Below, piece by piece: positions 51,608 to 60,760 of a stretch of 64,000 nt of DNA. Every line of letters starts with the position of its first letter. Within the stretch, counting starts at the first letter, position 1. The notes beneath the pieces were generated by a model. That model ran no database searches and had not been told where the DNA came from. It saw only the letters and a program-made list of their open reading frames with translations. The DNA comes from DATKBT01 sp035546295. Lineage in GTDB: Bacteria > Acidobacteriota > Thermoanaerobaculia > Multivoradales > Multivoraceae. The DNA lies in the NCBI GenBank assembly GCA_035546295.1, contig DATKBT010000021.1, positions 1-64,000 of the forward strand, given 5' to 3'. The position numbers and the translations under genes are program-made.

Positions 51608-53065
51608 ATGTCTCGCTGCATGAACGCCACACTCCTCGCCCTGGTCCTGGTGGTCGCCGCCGCACCCCTCGCGGCGTCTCCCAGCAACAGCACCGACACG
51701 CCGGTCAAGGCGCCGACCTTCTACAAGGACGTGCTGCCGATCCTGCAGCAGAGCTGCCAGGACTGCCACCGTCCGGGCGGCGCCAACCTCGGCGGCATGG
51801 TCGCCCCGATGGCCTTCACCTCCTACGACGAGGTGCGTCCCTGGGCGCGCGGCATCGCCCGCCAGGTCGAGGCGCGCCGGATGCCGCCGTGGCACGCCTC
51901 CGACGCGCAGCACGGCGTCTTCGCCAACGAGCGAATCCTCTCGGACGCCGAGATCGAGATGCTGGTGCGTTGGGCCCACACCGGCGCCCCCGCCGGCGAT
52001 CCTGCTGGCGCCCCGCCGGCGCGCGAGTGGCCGGACCAGGAGTGGATGATCGGCGAGCCCGACCTGGTCATCAACATGGGCGAGAACGACCGCTACTTCG
52101 TCGAGGACGAGGTCGAGGACATCTACGTGACCTTCCACACGCCGATCTCCGAGGAGATGCTCGCCGAGCCGCGCTGGGTGAAGGCGGTCGAGTTCCGTCC
52201 CGGCAGCTCGGTGGTTCACCACATCGTCGCTCCTCCGCTGGGCGGCATCGCGCCCGGAAACCAGCCGACGGTCTACAACGACGGCTACGGCACCCTGCTC
52301 AAGCCCGGCGACTCGATCCGCTGGAGCATGCACTACCACAAGGAGCCCGGGCCGGGCACCGGCGTGTGGGACCAGTCGAAGGTCGCCCTGCTCTTCTACC
52401 CTCCGGGCTACACCCCCGAGCATCCGGTGGTCGTCGACCCATTGGCGAAGACGGACTTCGTGATCCCGCCCGGTGACCCCGCGGTCACCTACTCGACGAC
52501 CACCACGTTCGAGCGGGACTCGCACCTGCTTGCGATCCTGCCGCACATGCACCTGCGCGGGAAGTCGGCGAAGTACGTCGCTCACTATCCCGACGGCAGC
52601 GAGGAGACCCTGCTCGAGGTCCCGCGGTACGACTTCAACTGGCAGACCAGCTACGAGTACCCGGCGGATCAGCCGAAGAAGCTGCCGGCCGGGACCGAGG
52701 TCGAGTTCATCGCGACCTGGGACAACTCCGCCGACAACCCCTACAACCCGGATCCCACCGTCGAGGTCCGCTTCGGCGAGCCGACCACCGCCGAGATGAT
52801 GTTCGGCTTCTTGACCTACGCCGACAACGAGCCGGGCTACGTTCCCGAGGCCGGCGGCTGGCTGGGCGACGGAAACCGCCGCAACCTCGATCCCGAGCAG
52901 ATCAAGAAGATGCTCAAGGAGCGGAGGGGCATCGACTGGGACACGCTGAGCGACGAGGAGAAGAAGCAGATCCTCGAGCGCTTCGGCCAGGGTCGCGGCG
53001 AGGGCCAGGCGACCGAGGGCGGCGCTTCGCCTCCCCAGGGCCAGTCGGGCTCCGGCGGCGAGTAG
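51608..53065 (+). CDS. Cytochrome c / type II copper monooxygenase-like fusion protein
   Basis: 485 residues from an ATG with AGGGGG upstream. Signal peptide about 1-24. One c-type haem motif CQDCH (50-54) with PPWHA (93-97), then a copper monooxygenase-like part with paired His motifs: HHIV (204-205), MHYH (242 and 244) and PHMHLRG (313 and 315), plus YDFNWQTSY near 355, resembling ascorbate-dependent PHM/DBM enzymes. The C-terminal ~70 residues are charged and Gly/Gln-rich. Probably a periplasmic redox enzyme in which the haem could feed electrons to the copper centre; substrate unknown. Confidence 0.85.
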   Translation: MSRCMNATLLALVLVVAAAPLAASPSNSTDTPVKAPTFYKDVLPILQQSCQDCHRPGGANLGGMVAPMAFTSYDEVRPWARGIARQVEARRMPPWHASDAQHGVFANERILSDAEIEMLVRWAHTGAPAGDPAGAPPAREWPDQEWMIGEPDLVINMGENDRYFVEDEVEDIYVTFHTPISEEMLAEPRWVKAVEFRPGSSVVHHIVAPPLGGIAPGNQPTVYNDGYGTLLKPGDSIRWSMHYHKEPGPGTGVWDQSKVALLFYPPGYTPEHPVVVDPLAKTDFVIPPGDPAVTYSTTTTFERDSHLLAILPHMHLRGKSAKYVAHYPDGSEETLLEVPRYDFNWQTSYEYPADQPKKLPAGTEVEFIATWDNSADNPYNPDPTVEVRFGEPTTAEMMFGFLTYADNEPGYVPEAGGWLGDGNRRNLDPEQIKKMLKERRGIDWDTLSDEEKKQILERFGQGRGEGQATEGGASPPQGQSGSGGE

Positions 53066-53218
53066 CTCTTCCCTGCCCGGCCAGGTCGGCCGAGAGGACC
53101 GGGACACGGCCTCCTCGAATCGCCCTGCGGGGTGAAGAGAGGGGGCCGTTCTCGTCTGCTCCGCACCCACTTCTCCTTGGCGCTCGGGTGCTCGCTCGAC
53201 CGGACCCGTCGCCGGACG

Positions 53219-53265
53219 GTCGGCTGCCGGACCCGAAGGGGCGGCCGGATCCAAAGGGGCGGCCG
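53219..53265. repeat. Direct GC-rich repeat between convergent genes
   Basis: Two units with core AAGGGGCGGCCG sit in tandem. They may be part of a bidirectional termination region, but no clear hairpin plus T-run was seen. Confidence 0.5.
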
Positions 53266-53324
53266 CTACCCCGTGAGGTTCTCACAACCCGACGGCTCGT
53301 TCCCACCTTGGCGGTCTCGGCCGG

Positions 53325-54122
53325 TCAGCGCGGTCGCACCTCGACGTTCGTGAGCTCCACCTCCGAGATCCGCCGCAGCTCCTGCACCGACTCGTAGGTC
53401 AGGTCGGCGGCGCCGATCGAGGGGTCGCTCGAGCCGTCGTTGAGCTGGTCGTAGAGCAATAGGCCGTCGATGCGACGCTGGTTGGTGGCGGTGCGAAAGC
53501 GGATGCCACCCTCGAAGGTGTACGCGAACTGGACCATCTCGGCGGTGTCGGGATCGAACCAGTAGACGAAGACACTGTCGTCGCTCGTGCTGGTGCCGGG
53601 CTCGAAGCTGACCCTGACCTTGTGCAGGTCGCGGTCCCCCCACCGCTCGATGCCGAGGTCCTGCTTGTAGGCGCTGGGGTCGTTGAGGCGATAGGGAAGG
53701 AACAGGAAGTAGACGCGCTGGGACACGAAGTCCTCGGCGCGGCGGCGGTCCTCGGCGGTCTCGAGTGGCTGTTCCTCGTCGTCGATGGTGACCCGGACGA
53801 GGTCGTTGGTGTGCCGATGGACCCGGTTCTTGCCGCGGACCTCGCTGATCACCGTGTAGTCGAACAGCTCGCCGGCGCGAACCACGACGTCGAACGAGCC
53901 CGAGCGCGACGAAACGGTGAGCGCCACCTCGAGCTCGTCGAGGCGGTCGAAGCCGTGGTGGCGGATCGAGCGGTCGACGATCTCGAGACGCTCTTGCTTG
54001 GGAGGCTCCGAGATCGCGGGCGCGACGAGAACGAGCGCGCAGGCCAGGGTGGCAAGGACCAGGGTGGCGAGGGCCGGGACGGCGCGGGCGGTGGCGTGGC
54101 CGTTGTGCGTGGAATGGCTCAT
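53325..54122 (-). CDS. Exported protein resembling DUF6503
   Basis: 265 residues with a signal peptide (about 14-38). The mature part begins with IVDRSIRHHGFDRLDELEV and is predicted beta-rich, with VYFLFLPYRLNDPSAY and a VFVYWFDPDTAEMVQFAYTF segment. This resembles DUF6503 proteins, which may share the lipoprotein-carrier-like fold, but assignment is from general pattern only. Convergent with the copper monooxygenase-like gene; the 259 bases between hold GC-rich direct repeats. Confidence 0.7.
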   Translation of the reverse strand: MSHSTHNGHATARAVPALATLVLATLACALVLVAPAISEPPKQERLEIVDRSIRHHGFDRLDELEVALTVSSRSGSFDVVVRAGELFDYTVISEVRGKNRVHRHTNDLVRVTIDDEEQPLETAEDRRRAEDFVSQRVYFLFLPYRLNDPSAYKQDLGIERWGDRDLHKVRVSFEPGTSTSDDSVFVYWFDPDTAEMVQFAYTFEGGIRFRTATNQRRIDGLLLYDQLNDGSSDPSIGAADLTYESVQELRRISEVELTNVEVRPR

Positions 54123-54228
54123 CCTGTCCAGGATAGCGCTTTCCAGGAGACGCGCCAGCCGGCGGGCGGGTGCGGCGGGATGCCGGCTGCCGAGCGGGGC
54201 TCGCGCGCACCGGCTCGGCGACGGAAGG

Positions 54229-54819
54229 TCAAACCGTGTAGCTCAGCTCGCGCTCTTCGTGGGTGTACCAGCGTCCATCGCGGCGGGCGCCCTCCTGCTC
54301 GTGGAAGACGCAGGCGCGGATCATCTCGCCGCCGTAGACGTGGAGCGTGATCGCCGGCTGCTCCTGCGAGGCGTTGGTCAGGGTGTGGTACTCGTACGGC
54401 GGGATCAAGCTGCCGGCACTGCCGACGCCGGCCCGGAGGCTCTCCCTGGGCTCGAACCGGAAGCGGTCGCCGTCACGCTCCATGAGCTCGAACTGGCAGA
54501 CGTCGATCGCGCCGTCGAAGACCGCCTCCACGCACCACATGCCGCAGTGGTCGTGCAGCAGCGTTCCCTGGCCAGGCCCCCACACCATCGCAAGAACCGT
54601 GTACCCGTGCTCGGGGCTCTTGTGCACCAGTCGCCGCGCGTAGCAGGACTCCGCGGGCCTTCGGTACTCGTCCGGCAACGTCACCGCGCGCTCGCGGATC
54701 AGGATCTTGAGCGCCTCCTCGACGCGCCCGGTCAGCGTCTCCTCGTCCTGCTGCCCCGCGATCGCTTCGTCCAGTCTCCGGCACAGAGCCTCACATCCAC
54801 CGACCGTTGCGACTGTCAT
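54229..54819 (-). CDS. Cysteine dioxygenase-like cupin protein
   Basis: 196 residues from the ATG at 54819. The cupin motif fits the cysteine dioxygenase pattern: GQGTLLHDHCGMWCVEAVF with His89, His91 and Glu98, and the third iron His145 in PPYEYHTLTN. It would oxidise a thiol such as cysteine to the sulfinate, using iron and oxygen. The usual eukaryotic Cys-Tyr crosslink cannot be judged. Related thiol dioxygenases (3-mercaptopropionate) are an alternative. Cytoplasmic. Confidence 0.82.
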   Translation of the reverse strand: MTVATVGGCEALCRRLDEAIAGQQDEETLTGRVEEALKILIRERAVTLPDEYRRPAESCYARRLVHKSPEHGYTVLAMVWGPGQGTLLHDHCGMWCVEAVFDGAIDVCQFELMERDGDRFRFEPRESLRAGVGSAGSLIPPYEYHTLTNASQEQPAITLHVYGGEMIRACVFHEQEGARRDGRWYTHEERELSYTV

Positions 54820-55099
54820 CGCTCCTTCCTCCTCCTCGGGGCCCAGTGTAGTGCACCCGCCGCGTCGACGTCGGCGAGGGGCGCGATCCTCGATCGGCCG
54901 GCAGGACGGTCCGGCACTCGCCGATCCGGGCGCGAGCCGGTCACGGGACCGGCTCAGTCGACCGGTGACCAAGAGCGGATGGCCGGCGCCCAGCCGCCCC
55001 GGCGGGCGGCCCGAACGGCAGGCACTGAAGATCTGCACTGAAGATCTGCACAGAGAGTGGCACGAAGACGGCTGCGACGACGACGACGTCGTCGACGCC
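54820..55099. other. Intergenic region with short tandem repeat
   Basis: 280 bases between two minus-strand genes. Contains GCACTGAAGATCT in two tandem copies plus part of a third (55022-55050) and a short GAC-rich palindrome at about 55076-55092. No gene, clear promoter or terminator recognised. Confidence 0.5.
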
Positions 55100-56476
55100 T
55101 CACGTGGCTCGTGCTCCGGACGGCGACTCGGGCTGCCGGCGGGCCGCGGGCTCCTGGACGGCCGCCTCCTCCCCGGTGACCCGCAAGGCGATCTTGAAAA
55201 GGACCGGACCGATCAACTGGTGGATGGCGATCATGGCCAGCACCACCGTCTTGACCTGATCGCCCCAGCCCGGGTAGCGGATCGCGACCAGCTCGGCGAG
55301 ACCGAGGCTGATTCCCGCTTGCGCCACGAACGGCGCGAAGCCCCAGCGGCGGACCTGGGGGGGATCGGCGGCGAGCCAGCAGCCGGCCCAGGTGGTGCCC
55401 ATCAGCAGCAGGGTGCGCAGGACGGCGAGAGCCAGCGTCAGCGCCCACAGCGAGCGCAGCGACAGCAGGTCGAGACCGACACCGGAGAGGGTGAAGAAGA
55501 CGACGTAGATCGGCAGCGACGAGCGCTCGATCCCGCGGATGAGCCGCTCGCCGCCGGCGGAGAAGTTCTCGACCACGAAGCCGGCGGTCATCGCGATCAG
55601 CAGGACGTGGACGTGGATGCCGCTGAGGTGCTCGATGCGCCGGCTGCCGTCGATGGCGACGAGCACCGCGGCCAGGACGAACAGTGCGACGTCGTGCTGC
55701 ACCTTGCGCAGGTAGAGGATGATCACCGCACCGGTCACCACTCCGAGCCCCAGCGAGAGGCCGATCTCGGCGAGGACCTCGAGCAGCACCCGTGCCCCCA
55801 GTGCGCTCTCGGGATCGACCATGGCGCCGACCAGCGCCAGGGTGACCGCGATCAGCACCACCACCACGACGTCCTTGACCACCGTGACCCCCAACGCCAG
55901 CGTCGTCAGCGGCCCGCGCGCGCGCGCCTCGTTGATCACCGCCACGGTCGAGGCCGGCGAGTTGGCAACACCGATCAGTCCGAGGATCAGGGCCATCGCC
56001 AGGACCTCGGCACTGGTCGCGCCCGCGGTGAGCGTCAGCTCCAGGCTGCGGTCGAGGAGCAGCAGGGCCGCGACCATCACGCCGAAGACGACCGCGGTCT
56101 GGAGCACCGTCACCCAGCCGATCGCCCGCAGGCGCGGACGCAGCTCGGCGATCCGCAGCTCACCGCCCGCGGTCAGCGCGATCAGCCCGAGCGCGATCTG
56201 GTTGATCATCTGGAGCCGATCCCGGATCTCGAGGTCGACGACGCCGAAGGCGAAGGGGCCGAGCACGACGCCGGCGAGAAGGTAGCCCGTGATCCGCGGC
56301 AGCGTCAGGACCGCCAGCAGCCGCCCGGAGAAGTGACCGGCGAGCACGGCGAAGCCGAAGATCATGGTCACCACGCCCGGGGTCACCGCGGCATCCCGAC
56401 CGCGCAGCAGCTCGGCGACCTGGACCACGACGAGCAGGCCCACCAGGACGGTGAGCTTGCGGACGAGGTCGGTCAC
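55100..56476 (-). CDS. Cation:proton antiporter (Kef/CPA2-type), second of pair
   Basis: 458 residues from a GTG that overlaps the upstream stop (GTGA). Around 11-13 hydrophobic segments over the full length, with family landmarks: LPRITGYLLAGVVLGPFAFG near 63-83, LIALTAGGELR, LIGVANSPASTVAVINEA (the ion-binding region) and VVFFTLSGVGLDLLSL. There is no C-terminal TrkA/RCK domain. It would exchange H+ for K+ or Na+ across the inner membrane. Coupled to the antiporter gene just upstream. Confidence 0.88.
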   Translation of the reverse strand: MTDLVRKLTVLVGLLVVVQVAELLRGRDAAVTPGVVTMIFGFAVLAGHFSGRLLAVLTLPRITGYLLAGVVLGPFAFGVVDLEIRDRLQMINQIALGLIALTAGGELRIAELRPRLRAIGWVTVLQTAVVFGVMVAALLLLDRSLELTLTAGATSAEVLAMALILGLIGVANSPASTVAVINEARARGPLTTLALGVTVVKDVVVVVLIAVTLALVGAMVDPESALGARVLLEVLAEIGLSLGLGVVTGAVIILYLRKVQHDVALFVLAAVLVAIDGSRRIEHLSGIHVHVLLIAMTAGFVVENFSAGGERLIRGIERSSLPIYVVFFTLSGVGLDLLSLRSLWALTLALAVLRTLLLMGTTWAGCWLAADPPQVRRWGFAPFVAQAGISLGLAELVAIRYPGWGDQVKTVVLAMIAIHQLIGPVLFKIALRVTGEEAAVQEPAARRQPESPSGARAT

Positions 56477-57696
56477 GAGAGATCTCCGCGGGCCTTCGCC
56501 CGCCCCAGCGTGAGACGCAGGCCGAACGGGCTCAGCGTCTCGTTGAGCAGCACCGCCACCAGCACCGCGGAGAGCAGGCTCCGGGTCAGGTCGGCGCCCA
56601 CCGGGTCGTTGCGGTAGATGAGCTCGAAATCGATCGCGATCACCATCGCGATGCCGCCCTGCGAGAGCAGCCCGGCCCCCAGCCAGGAGACCCGCGCATC
56701 GCGTTCTCGGAGCCAACGCCAGTGCAGGTTGCCGAGCACCTTGGCGAGCACTCGAAGCCCCACCAACGCCACGGCGACCATCGCCACCGCCGCATCGAGG
56801 CGTAGCGCAGCGCCGGCCAGCACCAGCAGGCTCAGGTAGATGGCGTGCTCGGCGTGGCCGACGACCTTGTGGATCTCCTCGTGGATCCAGCCGGTGTTGG
56901 CGACGGTGAGGCCCATCACGAAGCTCACGTAGAGCGCCGACAGCTCGAGCGAGTAGGCGAGACCGCCGGTGAGCACGACCATTCCCAGGACCACCAGCAG
57001 CAGCTCGTCACGACTCAGCTCGAGCGCCGCCATCACCGAGAACAGCAGGCCGAGGACGAGCCCGCCGAGGGTCGCCACCGCCAGCCACTGCCAGCCCGCC
57101 AGGACGCCGCCCTGTCCCCGCGTCGAAACGTGGAACAGCCCGGTGAAGGCGCCGAGCGCAAGCACCGCCGGAATGCCGTCGACTCCGGCGATGAAGCGCA
57201 GCAGGCGCCCGAAACGCCCGCGATGTCCGAGCACCGTCGCCACGTAGTGCAGGCTGGTCGGCGAGGTCACCGAGGAGCAGAGAGCCAGGAGCACGGCGCC
57301 GCGCGCGACGATCCCTCCCGGCGCCTGTGGAAAGATCGAACGCAGCAACGGGACGGCGAGGGCCCCCACCACCACGCCGCTGATCAGCGCCTGGAGGAAG
57401 GCGAGGGCGTAACGCCGCGGCGGATAGACACGTAGCTGTCGCCGGCTGAACTGCAAGCCGAAGATGAGCCCCGCCCACGCCACCGCGAGATGGAGGACCG
57501 GGTCGAGCCGCTCGAGGGTCTCGGTGGTGAGCAGCCCGATGCCTTCAGGGCCGGCGAGATAGCCGAGCAGCAGCAGCTCGGCGCCGGAGAGGAAGATCCA
57601 GCGCACGCCGAGGAGCGCCCAGCTGGTGCTCATCACCGGGCGCGACAGCGAGTAGCCCAGGGCGAAGACGAGGCTGACGATGAGAACCGTGCGCAC
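56473..57696 (-). CDS. Cation:proton antiporter (Kef/CPA-type), first of pair
   Basis: 407 residues from a GTG at 57696 just ahead of the first membrane segment (VLIVSLVFALGYSLSR); the reading frame is open further upstream, so the start is not certain. About 11-12 membrane segments. Landmarks: VAWAGLIFGLQFSRRQLR, LLALCSSVTSPTSLHYVATVL, RFIAGVDGIPAVLALGAFTG, and GAGLLSQGGIAMVIAIDFEL near the end. Lacks cytosolic regulatory domains. Possibly forms a heteromer with the coupled second antiporter, which is inference. Confidence 0.85.
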   Translation of the reverse strand: MRTVLIVSLVFALGYSLSRPVMSTSWALLGVRWIFLSGAELLLLGYLAGPEGIGLLTTETLERLDPVLHLAVAWAGLIFGLQFSRRQLRVYPPRRYALAFLQALISGVVVGALAVPLLRSIFPQAPGGIVARGAVLLALCSSVTSPTSLHYVATVLGHRGRFGRLLRFIAGVDGIPAVLALGAFTGLFHVSTRGQGGVLAGWQWLAVATLGGLVLGLLFSVMAALELSRDELLLVVLGMVVLTGGLAYSLELSALYVSFVMGLTVANTGWIHEEIHKVVGHAEHAIYLSLLVLAGAALRLDAAVAMVAVALVGLRVLAKVLGNLHWRWLRERDARVSWLGAGLLSQGGIAMVIAIDFELIYRNDPVGADLTRSLLSAVLVAVLLNETLSPFGLRLTLGRAKARGDLS

Positions 57697-57879
57697 GCGG
57701 TATGAAGGCGGCTGGACTGAGAGATCGGCGGGCCTCGTGCCCGTCCTCGGAGCCGCGGTCCTGCCCCGAGGAGCGTCGATCAGCGGCCCCGGGGAGCGCG
57801 GGCGCCGGAATGGTATCGGCCTTCCCGGATCGTTTCCCCGCCGCCGATCGCCTCGACCGACGGGAGAAGAACCAACTCG
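57697..57879. other. Leader region of the antiporter pair
   Basis: About 180 bases between the antiporter start and the repeat array. Open in several frames because of GC content. No recognised motif; presumably carries the promoter or a leader. Confidence 0.4.
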
Positions 57880-58543
57880 CCTCGAACGTGCCAACCAGCA
57901 CGTTCAGAGACCGAGCCCTGTCCGAGTTTTCCGCCTCACCAGGCGCGCCGGAAGCATCGAGGTCGATCGTGGACACGGAGTCGGCGCCGGTCGAGCGAGC
58001 GAACCGGCTTCGATGCCCCGAGCGGCGCCCGACTCCTCAGAGTCGGGCGCCTGCGAGGCTCCCCCTGGGGGGTTGGGGGGGAAGAAACTGCTAGCCTCGA
58101 ATGTGCCAACCAGGACGTAGAGGTCGAGCTTTGTCCGAACGTTCCGCCTCACCAGCGCGCCGGAAGCATCGAGGTCGAGCGTGGAGGTGGAGTCGGCGAC
58201 GGTCGAGCGAGCGAACCGGCTTCGATGCCCGAGCGGCGCCTGACTCGCAGAGTCGGCGCCTACGAGGCTCCCCCTGGGGGGGTGGGGGGGAAGAAACTGC
58301 TAGCCTCGAATGTGCTACCAGCACGTAGAGGCCGAGCCCTGTCCGAACGTTCCGCCTCACTAGCGCGCCGGAAGCATCGAGGTCGAGCGTGGACATGGAG
58401 TCGGCGCCGGTCGAGCGAGCGAACCGGCTTCGATGCCCCGAGCGGCGCCCGACTCCTCAGAGTCGGGCGCCTGCGAGGCTCCCCCTGGGGGGTTGGGGGG
58501 GGGAAACAGCGAGCCTCGAATGTGCTACCAGCACATTCAGAGG
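57880..58543. repeat. Tandem array of ~210-bp units with conserved hairpin
   Basis: Three full units start at 57880 (215 bp), 58095 (209 bp) and 58304 (210 bp), with a partial fourth from 58514. Each begins CCTCGAAYGTGC and contains the stretch GAGCGAACCGGCTTCGATGC, a hairpin (12-bp stem with loop CTCA in units 1 and 3, at 58024-58051 and 58444-58471; shifted but still paired in unit 2 at 58235-58260), and ends in a G-rich block (CTGGGGGG then GGGGGGG). No spacers, so not CRISPR. It lies between the PII-like and antiporter genes on the minus strand. Confidence 0.85.
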
Positions 58544-58885
58544 CTAGCGGACGTTGGGCTTGAGCCCCCGCACCCGCGTCACCGGCACCGTGAACAGGAT
58601 GCCGGTCGACGGCTGATCGAGGTTGCCGCAGGTCTCCTCGGCGACCGCGATCGCCCGATCGAGCAGCTCCTCGTCGCGGATCACCGACAGGATCAGACGA
58701 TTGGCCTGGCGATCGCCCCGCAGCAGGTGACGGAAGCCCGCGAACACCGGCACGTTCTCGACCGCGATGCCCACCGTGCCGTGCGACTCGAGGACGGTCG
58801 CGCCGGAGACGCCGATCTCGGCCCAGCCGGCGATGATGTCGTTGACCTTCGCGGTGTTGTCGACGATGCAGATCAGGAGGTTCAC
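58544..58885 (-). CDS. PII-like signalling protein
   Basis: 113 residues, the size of the PII superfamily. The opening MNLLICIVDNTAKVNDIIAG and the following EIGVSGATVLES match the beta-alpha-beta start of PII-like proteins, and FRHLLRGDRQANRLILSVI the region after the T-loop, which is short here. The uridylylated Tyr of true GlnB is not evident. Probably a trimer sensing a nucleotide or ion. Its stop meets the ~210-bp repeat array; beyond it on the same strand are two antiporters, which could be its targets. Confidence 0.78.
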   Translation of the reverse strand: MNLLICIVDNTAKVNDIIAGWAEIGVSGATVLESHGTVGIAVENVPVFAGFRHLLRGDRQANRLILSVIRDEELLDRAIAVAEETCGNLDQPSTGILFTVPVTRVRGLKPNVR

Positions 58886-59019
58886 GGCGGCAGAGCAGCG
58901 GTCTGGAGCGTGGGAGAGCGGACCGCCGAGAGTTCCGCCGCCCTACCGGCGAGCGCGGCCGCTGGCGCAGGGAGGCGCCAGGCTAGCACGCGGTCGCGGT
59001 GGTGGATTCTGAGGACCGA

Positions 59020-59997
59020 TCAGCCGCCCAGGAGGTCTCGAGCCCGGCGCATCAGCCGGCGCAACCGACCCTCTCGAGCGCTCGACGGCCCCTCCGGCGC
59101 GGGCGGAGGAAGTCGGAGGGTCTCGGCCTCGCTCTCGAGGATCCGGCGAAGCGCCGTCGCCACCTCGGCGGCCGAGGCGGGGCGCTGCTGGGGATCCAGG
59201 GCGAGGAGCGAGACGACCAGGTCGTCGAGGCTCGGAGGGACCCAGGGACAGGCGCTCGAGGGTCTGGGCGGCTCGGCGATCCTCCGGCGCACCTTCTCCA
59301 TCGCCGCGAGGATGTCGTAGTGCGACGTGCCCGCGAACGGCAGCCTGCCGGTCAGGAGCTGGTGGAGCACGACGCCGAGCGAGAACAGATCCGCGCGCGG
59401 ATCGACGCGGCTGCTGGCGATCTGCTCGGGCGCCGCGTAGCCGAGCGAGCCGATGACCACCCCCTGCTGGGTCGCGCCGGGCGCGACCTCTTCGAGCTCG
59501 AGCCCCTTCTCGTCCTCGTCGGCCACCTGCGCGAGGCCGAAGTCGAGCAGCTTGACGGCACCCTCACTCGACACCAGCACGTTGCCGGGCTTGAGGTCGC
59601 GGTGGACGACCCCGGCCGAGTGCGCGGCCGCCAGGCCCTCGGCGATCTGGGCCCCGAGCTCGACGGTGGACGGCAGGTCGAGCTCCTCGAAGGAGAGCCG
59701 ATGATGGAGGTCGCGACCCGGCACCAGCTCCATCGCCAGGAAGAGCGTCCGGTCCATGTTCGGCAAATGGACCTCCCCGACCTCGCGCACCGCCACGATC
59801 CGGGGGTGGACGAGACGCTGCCCGACCACCCCTTCGCGCAGGAAACGCTTGCGCGCGCCGAGGCTGCCGCGGAGCTCGGGGCTGAGCAGCTTGACCGCGA
59901 CCACGTCGTCGGTGCGGCGATCCCGGGCTCTGTAGACCGTGCCCATGCCGCCTTCACCCAGCTTGCCCAGCACCTCGTAGAAGCCAAGGCGTTGCAC
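59020..59997 (-). CDS. Cytoplasmic Ser/Thr protein kinase
   Basis: 325 residues. A complete Hanks-type domain: GEGGMGTVY (14-22), Lys36 in AVKLL, HRDLKPGN (132-139, catalytic Asp134), DFG (152-154), GSLGYAAPEQ (183-192) and SLGVVLHQLLTG. It stops soon after the domain with a basic tail and has no membrane segment or sensor region, unlike the kinase at 29338-31266. Lies downstream of the ACIII-like operon on the same strand, 202 bases from the DUF3341 gene; targets unknown. Confidence 0.92.
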   Translation of the reverse strand: MQRLGFYEVLGKLGEGGMGTVYRARDRRTDDVVAVKLLSPELRGSLGARKRFLREGVVGQRLVHPRIVAVREVGEVHLPNMDRTLFLAMELVPGRDLHHRLSFEELDLPSTVELGAQIAEGLAAAHSAGVVHRDLKPGNVLVSSEGAVKLLDFGLAQVADEDEKGLELEEVAPGATQQGVVIGSLGYAAPEQIASSRVDPRADLFSLGVVLHQLLTGRLPFAGTSHYDILAAMEKVRRRIAEPPRPSSACPWVPPSLDDLVVSLLALDPQQRPASAAEVATALRRILESEAETLRLPPPAPEGPSSAREGRLRRLMRRARDLLGG

Positions 59998-60199
59998 CGC
60001 TCACCCCCTCCGGAGACGACCGTAGCACCGTCGCGAGCGGCGCCTCTCCACCTCGGCCCGACTCCTCCCCGAGCGGATCCGCCTCGTGCGGGCGACGAGC
60101 AGGACGTCCCGATCCCGGCGTCGAGCGCGGCTCTCGGACCCCCCGCATCTGTGCGGCTCGCCCCCGCGGCCGCGGCGGAAAGCGGCGAGCCGAGCGATC

Positions 60200-60760
60200 T
60201 CAGCCGGCCTGCTCGCCGGCGCGTTGCGGCGGATCGACGATCGCGAGCCGCACCTCGTCACGCCCTCCCACCGCGCCGACGTCGCGGCCGACGCGCTCGA
60301 GCGCGTCTGCGGGCACCGCGGCCGTCGCCAGGATCCAGCCCTCGGCCAGCAGGCCGTCGAGCGGGCCCGCAGCCTGCGGGCGCCGCCACAGCCGGCCCTC
60401 GATCACCACCGCGGCGACCGTTGCCAGCACCAGCCCCAGCGCCGTCCCTTCGTAGGTGACGATCGCCACCGGAGGCGTCGCGATCAGGGGCATGCCGCCG
60501 GTGGAAAGCGGATAGGCGAGCGCGGTCTGCGAGGCGAGGAGCCAGGCGCCGAAGCCGCCGGCGAGAGCGCCGCAGATCGCGGCGGGCAGCACCTTCGAAC
60601 GGCTCCGCTTCTCCGGCGGATCCGGATCGAGATCGTCGGGCAGGGGGATCGACCCGCGGACCTCGAGGTCGACCGCTTCGGCCGCGCGCAGCACGGCCAG
60701 CGCGCGCCGCGCCCGGCGCGCGTCCGAGCAGGCGACGTGGAGCCGGCGCAGCTCGCTCAC
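60200..60760 (-). CDS. actD: DUF3341 (ActD-like) membrane protein of alternative complex III
   Basis: 186 residues from a GTG overlapping the NrfD stop (GTGA). Two membrane helices (about 60-85 and 100-125; LPAAICGALAGGFGAWLLAS and IVTYEGTALGLVLATVAAVV) in the DUF3341 pattern. ActD is a small membrane subunit of alternative complex III. The usual following subunits ActE (cytochrome c) and ActF (second NrfD-like) are not found: the next gene is a kinase. Confidence 0.85.
   Translation of the reverse strand: MSELRRLHVACSDARRARRALAVLRAAEAVDLEVRGSIPLPDDLDPDPPEKRSRSKVLPAAICGALAGGFGAWLLASQTALAYPLSTGGMPLIATPPVAIVTYEGTALGLVLATVAAVVIEGRLWRRPQAAGPLDGLLAEGWILATAAVPADALERVGRDVGAVGGRDEVRLAIVDPPQRAGEQAG

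Noticed and set aside
57880..58400. Small proteins in the repeat array (both strands)
   Set aside because: Open frames arise from GC-rich repeats, differ between units and show no ribosome binding site or domain.
57880..58543. Possible CRISPR array
   Set aside because: Repeat units are ~210 bp with no unique spacers and no cas genes nearby.
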